From Juglans regia (lineage: Eukaryota > Streptophyta > Magnoliopsida > Fagales > Juglandaceae), in the NCBI RefSeq assembly GCF_001411555.2, contig NC_049902.1:10361985-10425984 (forward strand): DNA of 64,000 nucleotides, read 5' to 3'. The position numbers and the translations under genes were made by a program. The notes beneath the pieces are model-generated. The model had not been told where the DNA came from, made no database searches, and worked only from the letters and a program-made list of their open reading frames with translations. Shown in pieces: positions 22,001 to 33,599 of the stretch (the stretch's first letter is position 1; each line of letters begins with the position of its first letter).

Positions 22001-24638
22001 CTACTTGTTCTTTTTAATTTAATATTTTATGCTAATTTAGTTCAATTTGTTTAGATAAATAAGATGAAATGAAAGTTAAACAAAATATTATTAAAATATA
22101 TATAATAGAATGTCATCTGGCGTATCACATGTCAGAAAATGTTTAAAAAAGCTAAAATCTTAAGGCACATATATACCATATATATATATATATATATATT
22201 ATTTAAATATAAAATAGAAACTTTGGAGTCAGCTTTACATAATGGATGGGATCTGGGGATTGAACAAGTGCTTGCGCGGAAACATGTGGAGTTAGTTGAT
22301 TGGAGGCACCGAGAAGAGACTAGATTGGCTCAAATGGTGAAAGTACAATGGCATGTTGATGGAGACCAAAATTCAAAATTCTTCCGTGCTTATTTATCTT
22401 ATAAAAAGAAAAAAAGAGTCATGGATATGAGACTTCAAGATGGTACTTATTTGAGTTCTCCAGAGGAAATCCATTTAGCGGCTGTTAATTACTTTTCAAA
22501 CTTTCTGCAAAAGGAGACATGTGGGAGTTTGCCAGATTTATCTCATCTTATTTCGCACGTTATATCCATGGCTAAGAGTGAAGCAATTTGTGTTATTCCA
22601 TCGGTTGGAGAAGTGAAAAGTGCCTTGGATTCTATTCCTTCTAATAGTGCACTGGGTTCAGATGGATTTGGGTTGGGATTCTTTAAAAGTGTTTGGGATA
22701 TCATTAAGCTGGATGTTATGGCAGCAACTTCAAAATTTTTCAGAGGAGGTAAATGGCCTAGATTATATACCTCTTCTTATGTGGTGTTAATTCCAAAGAT
22801 GGATATGCCAATTGGGTTCGATAAATTTAGACCCATAAGTCTTTGTTCGGTGTTTTATAAAATTTACTCGAAGGTGATTGTGAATCGTTTGACAACTCTC
22901 CTACCAAAAATTATATCTCTTGAACAAGGTGCATTTATTCCTGGCAGAAGCATATTTGAGAATATTAGTCTTACACAGGAAATAATTCACTCTATTAATA
23001 AGAAGATACATGGTGAGAATATGGTGTTAAAATTGGACATGGCAAAAGCATATGACCGAGTTGATTGTGATTTCCTTCTGGAGGTGCTTCACTATTTCGG
23101 TTTTTCTAACAAAGTTTGTGGTTTGGTTGGAGAGTGTATTTCTACACCTTGGTATTCTATTCTGATGAATGGTACTACTAAATGTTTATTTCAGGGTGAC
23201 CGTGGATTGAGACAAGGGGACCTTTGCCCCCTTATTTGTTCATTATTCTGTAGGAAATTTTCTCAAGACTTGTAAAGCAAAGTGTGGAGGAGAAGAGATT
23301 TGGCCAGTTCTCACAAGCCCAAGGTACCAGTTTGATCTCTCATCTAATGTATGCGGATGATGTGGTTATTTTCACTAATGGTGGTTAGAATTCTATTCGT
23401 TGCATTTTGAATATATTGTCTACATATAAGGCTTGGTATGGTCAATTGATTAACAAAGAGAAAACTGCATGTTTTTCTCTAATAAAATTCCCATGGCTAG
23501 AAGACTTAATCTCAAAATACTAACGGGTTTCTCTAAAGGTAAATTCTCATTTAAATATTTCGGGGTTCCCATTGTTTTGGGAAGACTTAAAATTTCGGAT
23601 TTGGAGGAGTTGGTGAGTAAGGTTCGTAAAAAAATAAGCGGTTGGAAAATGAGACTGCTATCTGTGGGTGGGATAGTGATTTTATTGAGGCATGTCCTTG
23701 CTAGTATGACCTTGCATCTCCTTGCAGTTTTGCAGGTTCCTAAAGTTATTATTTCTTCATTAAATTGCTTAATGAGCTCTTTCTTTTAGGGAGAAAGTGA
23801 AGGAAAAGGAAAGAAAAAATGGGTTGCTTGGAGGAAAATATGTCGGCCAATTGAAGAAGGTGGTTTGGGACTTAGACATTTTGATGATATGCAAAGAGCC
23901 CTCCATTTAAAATTTGCATGGAAACTAATGCATGAGAACTCTCTTTGGGCTATTTTTATTTTTAAAGATATATGTTGGGAATAAACCTTTGATGCTATTA
24001 GGCCCTCGAAAGGGTACAAGGTTTTGGAGTATGATTGTTAAAAGTATTCCTATTGTTTTGATTAACTCTAAATGGAAACTTAAAGATGGAAATGTATTCT
24101 TTTGGTATGATAAGTGGATGGAATAGGGGATTCTTGCTGAAACCTTACCAGTGGTCAAGCAACCTCTTTTAAAAGTTAAGAAATGCAACCTTGAAAGTGG
24201 CAGGGATGTGGCATTATTAGAAAGGCTGGTAGTCATTGAAATAGCTGATGTTGCTCTCAATGTGCTTGCAAAATGTAAAGAGGGAGGAGATATGTTAATT
24301 TGGACCAAAGCTGATAGTGGTATTTTTACCACTAAATCAGCTTGGGAGTGCATTCAGGTAAGAGGTCCTACTTTGGAGGGGCATAAGTGGATATGGAATA
24401 ATATGCTCCCTAAAAAATTATATCTGTTAATCTGGAAGGCATGGCATGGTGCTTTGGCAGTGGATGACGTAATTAGACGAATAGGAATTCCTCTAGTTTC
24501 GAAATGTGACGGTTGTAGGCAAGGTATGTATGAAGATTAGAATCATGTTTTACTTTACATAGGGAGATTGCAGCTGAGGTATGGTAGAAATGCGGTTCCC
24601 TTCTTGGTTTGCCGATTGGTAGAACATGACATGAAACA

Positions 24639-27600
24639 TGTAACGCCCGTCCTTGTAGTGAGACTTTTTATAAAATATTTTAGAAAGGACGATGGGAATT
24701 ACTGTTCGATCTAAAACTTTTTACTTGCATACCCAAGGTGCAAGACTCTATGTTTATAAAATAAAATGTGCTTTGGCAATAAAAGAGGTTTACAGCGGAA
24801 AACATCAATTTTAAATAATAAAAGGCCTCTCGTACATTAACACTCATGCCTAGACTTCCGTACTCTTCCCCATGGGCCGTGTTCGTCCTAACGCGTACTT
24901 CATTCGATTCCTATGGGGGGTAGGGGCATACATAAAAACTAAAATGAGTCGAAAACTCGTAAACATTACTTCATACAGTTAAAATATAACAACATAGGTT
25001 TTCATTCATGCATTCATCATTCGTACATACTATACATGCATGCATACGTGTCATATGTGCATTCATTTGAAAACGTCACTGGACGGAATTTTGCTTTAAA
25101 AGGCTTTCTTGTCGTAAAACGTTTCTCCCTTTAGTGACTTCATTTCTAAAAGAGTCGTGCTTTCATGCATTCATGCATACATCCATTCATTCTGATCACT
25201 TTCATACGCTAGTGCACATTGTTATGCCCAGTGTGCTAGGGTTAGCGGCCCTATGGCCAATGGATTCGCTCGTGGCTGCGGGTTGGAATCTCATTCCGTT
25301 AGGGTATAGCACTGGGTGCACTACCAGTACTACTGCCCGGCATTGCAATCTGCCCATTCATTCATTGGGTACCCCTTTTAATTCATTCACGTGGTCGTTA
25401 CGTATTTTCATACATTTCATGCTTTTCATTCATTCTTTCATTCATGTCAGCTCGAAAGAGCTGGAGCTCTCATTCTTTTCTTATCTTTTCATTTAACGGT
25501 CCTTTCATGAGAAGACATTCATTTTCGTGAGAAAACATCGTTTTATGACAAAATCATCGTTTGGGGTGCGAGCCCAAAAATCTTCTTTCATGCCATGCTT
25601 TTTTCGTGGAAAATACATACAATAGATACGGCGTATACTCATCCATTCACATGCGTACAATTAATACTTTGGGTGCGTAAACAGGGGCTGCCAAGGAGGG
25701 GCCGTACATATTTATACATTTGAACACTTAGCATTTTCTTTCGTAAAGCGTCTTAAAGGAAAAGCTTTTCATTTTTGTTTTCTTGTATCTTAGAAAACTC
25801 TAGAAGAGTGTGAACGTAACACTTACTTGGACTCCATGCTACTTGCATATCATGCAGTCCATTCATGTGCGTGTCAGATGACAACCTATATTCATACACA
25901 TACCTTAGAGTCATTCTCTATCTAATGCATAAGCAACTTAAACTTAGAAAACATAAGCTACACTTCACTTGGAACACTCTCCTTCTATACCAAACTCTTA
26001 CGTACCCTTTACTATGCTAAGACCTTTGGGGTCTACTTACAGTCACTACATCTTCCAAACTTGACGTTCTACTTCGAAAGCTCATTCACTAAGGCGAACA
26101 CATGATTCACCTTAGGATTAAGACACTAGGACCTTCGTCTTACTCTCCTTATTGAACTCATCTCGATGCATGACTCAGACCGACTAAGTCACGCATCCCA
26201 ATCCTAGACAATACACAAGTCACTATCTTCATGCACCTTAGCCCATACTAATCCTCATTCCCATCCATACAAGTCACACGGCTCTAAGCCAACTCTGAGT
26301 TTTAAGCACCATGCAACTATGCTTAGGACAGATTACCCATTACATACGGTGAATCTATCCGGCACATGTGTCTCACCAAATTACACATATACCTTACCCC
26401 TTTATCACCTGAGACCAACATATAACACGTTGATCACCTACTCGTAGGGACAAGGGCCATATTCCAATACCAATCTTCTTTTAACCCGGCTAGCATGACT
26501 CTTCATGCTACCTATCCCTTTTTGCAATTCATCCCAACACTTGACATGACAAAACTCCATTCATCACTATGCCTTATGTCCTGTTATATAGCTCGAGACT
26601 ACTCCCAAGCTACACCGTGACCTTGTCGTTCACCCAACATCCTACTACGTAAACTCCTAACTCATCGTGAGTACGGTCACGTACTCCCGACACATCGTGA
26701 CATCTCGTCACGTTCCCGTTTCCCCATTCTTACACTAACTCTTCATCCATCACAAGCACGACTATCAATAGTCATGTCACTTCGTGACATTTCTCAATCA
26801 TGTTTCCGCTGTGCACTCTTACACTTGTTCCGCTACTTCACCCATACTCCCAACCATGAGTCAACTTCATGGTGACACCCGTCACCTTAGACTACAGGTG
26901 ACAGGCTACACCATAACTACTTCGGGACACTGTTCCACAGTTCCCGACACTACTCACCATGCCCTACACCCATCAACCACTCAACCATCCTTATCCCTGC
27001 GACACGCCATACGGTGTATCGCTGTACCTCATGGAGTACACTCCACGTATACTCCCTTCACATATGCCACATCACCATTATGGCGTACACACCATATGGT
27101 GCATCAATCCACCACATGGAGTACATTCCGCATGTACTCCCCTCATACACACCATACCACATCACCATTATGGCATATCCGCCATATGGTGCATCACTCC
27201 ACCACATGGAGTACACATGGAGTGTACTCCCTTCACATACGCCACATCACCACTATGGCGTACACGCCATATGGTGCATCAATCCACCACATGGAGTATA
27301 TTCCCCATGTACTCCCCTCATACACACCATGCCACATCACCATTATGGCATATCCGACATATGGTGCATCACTCCACCACATGGAGTACACTCCACGTAT
27401 ACTCTCTTCACACACGCTACGTCACACAAAGTACACTTAGCGCGTACTCTTCCCATTCAACATGCCACATCACCCATACAGTACATGCTCCACAACCACA
27501 CAACTCAGTACAGTCAACAACACTACACAGCACACTTTCCAACTACGTCCAACACTTCATAGCGCACTACACAACACAACACAACACATCTCCATCCTAC

Positions 27601-29359
27601 ACAATGAACCCCACAATACTAACAGCACAGTCCACAACCTAACTAATCAATATCTAACATAAATAACAAGGGATAGAGGGTTATACCATCGACGGGATAA
27701 CTCGTGCGTTGCTCGCTGAACATCACGGTTGATGATGCCAGAAGGGTCATACGTGGCGGCTAGCCCACATACAGTGACTGTTTGGACGTTTGGATAGCTA
27801 GGTGTGGTCTTGGAAGGGCTCGTGGTAGCCTTGTGATAGTGGCAATGAGCATAACTCGACGGATATAGCCGTGTACAGTGGTGGTCAGCCATGTGCAATG
27901 GTTGTCCATCACGTGCAGTGGCTACCCACCATATAAAGTGGTGGTTTGGACCTAGGGTTCAGCTAAGGGAGGTCAATGGAGGCTACTGGTGGACCGTGGG
28001 GGCTCGGTGGTGGTGACACGACGGTCCACGGTGGTGGAGGGAGGAATGGCTGTGTGAGAGGGGGGAGAAGCCCTTGAGAGAGTGGAAGAGAGTGTGGATG
28101 CATGGGTGGTAGATTAGGGCTATAGATGGTTGTGATGTGTCGGTGGTGGCTGAAGGAGGCTAGAGATGGTGGTCACACGCCGTGGGTGGCGGCGTACGGT
28201 GGTGGAGGGAGGAGAACCCGTGGAAAGAGGCTATGGGCTAGGGTCAGGTGGAGGAGGAAGGGGGAGGCTAGGAGGTGCCTGTGGTGGTGTCCAGTGGCCA
28301 GGGTGGCAGCGCACAGCGGTGCTAGGGACGTGCACAGTGAACCTGTGCATGGAGGAGGCCACATACGTGCATGGGAGGAAGGTGGCCGCATGGAAGGGGG
28401 CCATGCTCGTTGGAGGGTGATGGCCGGTGGGAGGGAAGCTACGGTGGAAGTGGTGGGGCCGTTGGGCGGCACATGGCGGTGCAGTGAGCACCAAGCCCAT
28501 TTGGGCTATGCACTACCAAGAGAGAGGAAGAGAGAGCGTGGGAGAGAGATACCGAGATGGGGAAGCTTGCCGGAGGGAGGTGGAGCTGATGGTGGCGACG
28601 GTGAGGTCTGTCGACGCACGGCGGCGCCGGGCTGAGGGTTGGAGCAATTCGGCGAGAGAGGGAACTGCGCACGACGTACGCTTGAGGGAGAGGGAAGAGA
28701 GAGAGAGAGCTGAGGGAAAAGTGAGGGAGAAGGAGGAAGGGGTCTGGGTATTTAACCCAGTCCCTTCGTCTGGGGATCCTCAAAATGATCTAACGATAGG
28801 GGATTAAAACACTGATTTGAAAATGCGTAAACATTAACTTAATTAAAAACACTTAGAGGAATTAAGATAGAATATTATTTAAATTAACTTCGTTTATCAA
28901 ATAATATTTCTTCATCATTAATAAAATGATGAAGTCTTACTTAACATATTTAAGAGAATAAAACTATTAAATTAATTAAAACTTTCAACATAATTTAAAT
29001 CTCATAATATCTTAAATAGTTGAAATCATTTTAATAATGATATTAAAATGATTTCTGACAATTATAATATTTTTGGAGCTCTTCAAGAATATTATAATTG
29101 TCGTATTAAAAATTAAATTTAATTTAATAACATTAGAAATACTCCTTATAAATATTTCTAGCACGTTTAAAACACTGGGCGTGCCCTAGAAGTCACAAGA
29201 TATCTTTTGAAACACGCCTTTGAGGTTCGGCATGCCTAACGAGTCTCGCAGTTGCTAGACAGAAAGGGCAGACAATTCACATAATCTCTGCCCTCAGAAA
29301 GACGGAACGTATGTCAGAAAGAAGAAGCATATGTAAGAAGGAATGAGCGGGGTGTTACA
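24639..29359 (-). mobile_element. 4.7-kb solo LTR (probable Ty3/gypsy) inserted in the LINE
   Basis: The element starts tgtaacgccc (24639) and ends gggtgttaca (29359). It is flanked by the 5-bp direct repeat aaaca at 24634-24638 and 29360-29364. TG...CA ends with a 5-bp duplication fit LTR integration. No gag or pol frame and no second LTR copy is seen, so a long solo LTR is the simplest reading. Orientation is inferred as minus because plant gypsy LTRs often end GGGGCGTTACA. The interior holds a dimeric tandem repeat (26990-27430) and a GC-rich part (28000-28750) with chance frames. The LINE frame continues across the insertion. Confidence 0.75.
26990..27430. repeat. Tandem repeat of about 88 bp arranged as 175-bp dimers
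   Basis: The phrase ccatatggtgcatca (or catatggtgcatca) recurs near 27092, 27182, 27267 and 27357, with spacings alternating around 90 and 85. Each unit also has ccaccacatggagtac and acatcaccattatggc. Because the repeat has no stops in three plus-strand frames, it creates three overlapping long frames (182-227 residues) that are not genes. Confidence 0.8.
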
Positions 29360-30385
29360 AAACATGCCTTAGTTGGTTTCAGAGAGCTTCTAACTCCTCT
29401 TAAATAGGTGTCATTCTAGGTTTGTTGCCTACTATTATTTCTTCGAGATTATGGGGTAGAAGATGTTCTACACGCATGGAAGGCAAAGTGGATTCAGTAC
29501 AGGTTGTGTGGCATTCTATCAAGCACTACATAGGCGTGCTTTGTCAAGGTATATCAAAGATAAAGAAGTTTACTCAAGCTGACTCTTACATCCTTAACAG
29601 TTTAAACATATCTCTGATTCCTATTCAACAGCAGCAAACTCAACTAATATCATGGTCCAAGCCATCACTGGGCAAAGTGAAGCTAAACATAGACGGGAGT
29701 AGTCTAGGCAATCCAGGATCTTCGGGGCAGGTGGAGTTATTTGGGACATGGTTCATTGATGTTTGCGTTTTCAATTAATCTTGGCTATGGTGACAGTACA
29801 AGAGCAAAACTGATGGCATTGGTGGAGGGTGTTAAACATTGCAAGAGGCTAAACTTCTTATCGATTGACATTGAAATGGACTCAAAGGTGATTTTGTCTT
29901 GATTGTAGAGAGCTCGTTGCAACACCTGGTATTTGGAGGACTACTGGGAGGAACTTCATGAGCTTCTTTCTATGCTGGACTACACGACATCTCACACTTA
30001 TAGAGAAGGAAACGCTATTGCAGATTGGTTAGCAAGATTTGGTGCAAGGGAAGGAGATGAGGAATGGCATTACATGCGTGATCCGCCTCCTTTGTTGCGG
30101 GGTTTGATCAAAGTAGATAAATGGGGAGTTCTTACTATTCGGTGCAAGGGTCATGTTTAATGTTTTTAATGCTGAGGTGCTTTGATCTATTTTCTTTACT
30201 AGTTTGCATTGATCAGTTAGTTTATTGTATAGGTTTTTTTTTTTTTTTTTTTTAATTGGTTTTGATACTTGGGATGGTTTTTTTAATTATTTTGTAAATC
30301 CCAAGTGTCCTGATTGTTACCACAGTATTCTTCCACCATAAGCGAGGACAATCAATAAAATTGGGTACCGTCTTCTTCAATATAT

Positions 30386-30408
30386 ATGTGTGTGTGTGTG
30401 TGTGTGTT
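30386..30408. repeat. (TG)n microsatellite
   Basis: Atatatgtgtgtgtgtgtgt lies just after the LINE 3' end. The following 45 bases (ctcgattctaaacaactcga and on) resemble 55062-55108, which also follow a dinucleotide run. Confidence 0.8.
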
Positions 30409-30613
30409 GTGGCTCGATTCTAAACAACTCGAGGTGACCAACTACAATATAATGAATGACTTTTTTTTATAAGCAAAATAAAATTTATTTCACTAATTGA
30501 AGGTTGATATTATTTGCTTACACGAAATAAAGTAGCATTTTTTACCTCCAAATGGACCTTATTTGAAATTGGTATTTCTTACCCTTTAAAGGGACCTTGA
30601 GTGGAGTGGTGAT

Positions 30614-33300
30614 TGTGTGGGATAAGTATTAACATAGAAGACAATTTAGAAGGAAACTTACCTTGTGAAGAACCAAACGGCTACCTCCCATATAAAGAAC
30701 CAATGGCTACAAGCAGATTACATCCATGAATTGTGCAACAGCTAGCCCATCTCCATGAATCATGCAACGACTAACACTATTATTGTATTGTAATTGCTTT
30801 CCATTTCTTCAGCGTTACCTTATGTATCCTAGGTCTCCAATCGGTATAAACACTCATGTATTGATGTAATATGCATGCTTAGTATATAAATAATACAGAC
30901 TCTCAAAGGCTCGAGACACTTTATCAAACAATTTGTTATCACTGTTTTCATGGTACCGGAGCCCTTGTGAGAGAATAGAGTCTTTCACCCATGGCCACCA
31001 TCGCACTTAACGTCGGTAACTTTGTTACCGTGTGATTAAACACCACCAACTATCCCCTCTGGCGGGAACAAATACTAGCCTTGGCTGAGAGCCGAGACCT
31101 TGTAGAGCATCTCACTGATGCATCCCCGCCCCTCGAAATCATCACTACCAGTGAGTTAGCCCCTGGTTCGAGCAAACCCGAACCTAGTCCCGGCTTCCTT
31201 CAATGGTGCAAATCGAATCGATTGCTCCTAGGATGAATTATCGGGACACTATTTGAGGAAGCCCTTGGCCTCGTTGTAGGGCTTGATTTAGCCCATCACT
31301 TTTGGGTGGCTCTCAAAGTGGCGTACACCCATGATTCCCAAGAACGGGAATTCCACCTTACACAGCAGTTAACATACTTGCACATGGAACAATCGACGCC
31401 TTTGGATGATCATCTTTGCACATTCAAAGGCTTGTGAGACAGCCTCGCTTCAATCAGACGCCTTGTGCAAGACAAAATGAAGGTTTTCTCGTTGCTGAAC
31501 AACCTCGGAGCCAAGTACGAGCCCTTCACAAAGGCGATGTTGAAACCACCCATGCCATCCTACACCGAACTAATTCCTTTGCTCCAAGGGTATGAAATCC
31601 GATCAACCCTTCATGATTCCACTAACAATTTTGCTTCTATGGACAGAGAAACTCAAACTCCACCAAGGATCATCGTCGCCCACCTCACTCTGATCACTGG
31701 AACAATAGCCGACCTTAGAACAAGTCCTACTCCTCAAAAGGTCGAGGGTTTCAACCCTTTAACCAGTCAGTGAGGACCTATTCTGGAGATGGCCCTCAAA
31801 ACGTGCATTTTGCACAAAGCAACAGTGGGCCAAACCCACGTGATGCTGAAGACTAGCCCACTAACAAAGGCCACGATCCTATCTGCAATGAAAGCTATTT
31901 GTAGAAAAAGAGGTCATGTTACTCTTAAATGTTGGAACTGGTTCAATCACTCTTATCAGCCTGAGGATATTCCTCAAGCCCTTGTTGCGATGACCCTTGA
32001 GAATTTTTCTCATGATGCTAAATGGACGGCTAACACTGGTGCATCTGCTCATTTGACTGGCAACCCAGGTACACTCGAAAATTTACGTCGCTATTTTGGT
32101 AATGATGATGTTATTAATGGAGATAGTAGTTCTCATGCTATTACTCATACTGGTGATACTTATCTTGATAATGGTACTACTAAGATTAAATAATGTGATG
32201 TTTTATTAGTACCTACATTGGTAAAAAATCTTTTATCTATTGGGCAACTTACCATTAATTATCCTTATAACTGTGAATTTTATGGTGTTGGTTTTGTTGT
32301 TGAGGAACGGGAGACCAACCATGTCCTGTTGATCGGACGACGAAAGGGTAGCCTCTATGTCGTTTCTCCTCCTTACAAAACTCATTTTTCCACTCGATTC
32401 TGGCGTGTCCCTTGAAGACATTTGGTACAAACTCCTTACAAAATTGTCGTTTCTCCTTCTTTACAAGTCCTAAAATCTAAAGGGCTTATTCAAATTTCTG
32501 GTTCTAATAAAAATTATTCCTTTTGTGGCAGTTGCCAATTAGGCAAACCTTGATAACTTTCTTTTTTACCTTCTAGCAATATTACTCATAATGCATTGGA
32601 TAAAATTTATTGTGATTTATGGAGTCCAGCTCCTGTAGTTTATGTTGGTAAATTTAATTATTATGCATGCTTAGTTGATGCATTCTCTAAATTTATGTGG
32701 CTTATTCCTTTAAGCAAAAAGTCAGATTTTTTCTTGCCTTCTTACTTTTTGAAAAATATGTTGAGCGACAATTTGCAAAAAAAATTAAAATTTTTCAAAC
32801 TAATGGGGGCGATGAATTTGCTAATATCCAATTTACATCCCATTTACAAAAGCAATGCATTATTCATCGGTATTCTTGTCCTCATACTCATGAACAGAAT
32901 GGTATGGTTGAAAGACATCATCGTACCATTCGTGAACTTGGGATGACCATGCTTTTCCACAGTGGCGTTCCAAAACGCTTTTGGGTTGAAGCCTTTGCCA
33001 CTGCCACTTTTCTTATTAATCGGCTCCCTTCTACTGCCATTGACTTACAAATCACCCTTCTCCGTCCTTCAAGGCACCTATCCTGACTATAGTTCCTTAC
33101 ATGTGTTTGGCTCAAAATGTTTTCCCTACACTTGGAATACAAAAAATAATAAATTTGATAATAAAACCTTACCTTGTGTTTTTATGGGTTACAATGATAA
33201 ACATCAAGGTTACAAATGTTATCACCCTCCCTCAGGTCATACTTTCATCTCATGTCATGTTGTGTTTGATGAGCCCACTTTTTTGTTTAAATAGCCTGGT
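30614..33300 (+). pseudogene. Copia-type retrotransposon remnant (LTR, gag, protease, integrase)
   Basis: A probable LTR (about 30614-30950, ending ttttca) is followed at once by a tRNA-Met primer site, TGGTACCGGAGC (30951-30962). Gag starts at 30991 (MATIALNVGNFVTV, then a stop) with NYPLWREQILALAES and HFWVAL. A zinc knuckle at about 31890 (ICRKRGHVTLKC) has lost its first cysteine. The protease motif reads WTANTGASAHLTG, with Asn where the catalytic Asp should be. The integrase core shows VDAFSKFMWL, TNGGDEFAN and HEQNGMVERHHR (32650-32930), then VFGSKCFPY and VFMGYNDKHQGYKCY. Stops and frameshifts are frequent. Reverse transcriptase, RNase H and the second LTR are absent. Confidence 0.85.
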
Positions 33301-33389
33301 AACCTTCACCTACCTTCACTTATCGAGCCGGTCCTTTCCACCTTTAATATGTGGATTACCCCTCCAACCCCTTGATGGGAACCATGGTG

Positions 33390-33590
33390 GGCCTCCCTTG
33401 CAAGATCCCGATAGGTCAATTACAAGATCAAGAGCTAAAAAGATCAAGAAAACAATGCAAGGATTGGTGCAATCCACTTGGGACAAGTCTAGCAAGAGTC
33501 AAATATTCAAGATGGACTTTAGAGAAAGAGATCCAGTGATCATCCACATGATACAAGCTATGTAAGAGTGCAACATAAATTAGGACATAT
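33390..33590 (+). pseudogene. Scrap of a gypsy-type polyprotein C-terminus
   Basis: The frame reads DRSITRSRAKKIKKTMQGLV then QSTWDKSSKSQIFKMDF and VIIHMIQAM before a stop at 33563. An ITRSRAKKIK-like basic tail near the end of pol is familiar from plant Ty3/gypsy elements. It abuts the copia remnant with no gap of unique sequence, so two different retroelements are joined here. It is followed by T-rich DNA with ttttaggtatctattttttt repeats (33600-33770). Confidence 0.5.
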
Positions 33591-33599
33591 TAGGTTTTT

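Larger units (their letters stand above)
22214..30360 (+). pseudogene. Plant L1-type LINE, ORF2 remnant, split by a solo LTR
   Basis: The left part (22214-24638) encodes reverse transcriptase: VVLIPKMDMPIGFDKFRPIS, the catalytic-site region LDMAKAYDRVD and GDRGLRQGD. A frameshift at about 23240 follows, then LMYADDVVIF in another frame (YADD active site). Next are VGGIVILLRHVLASM, WRKICRPIEEGGLGLRH and the zf-RVT region SAWECI...WKAWHGAL. The right part (29365-30360) resumes with RNase H: GKVKLNIDGSSLGNPGSSG, then YREGNAIADWLARFG. Several stops and frameshifts make it dead. The endonuclease half is missing 5' of 22214. A 4.7-kb LTR insertion (24639-29359) separates the halves. Confidence 0.88.

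Noticed and set aside
26784..27642. Three overlapping long plus-strand frames (218, 227 and 182 residues) rich in His, Thr and Ser
   Set aside because: They arise from an 88-bp tandem repeat that lacks stops in all three frames, inside an LTR. No domain and no codon bias.
28126..28807. GC-rich frames of 84-169 residues on both strands
   Set aside because: They overlap one another on both strands in a low-complexity GC-rich part of the solo LTR. No conserved motif.
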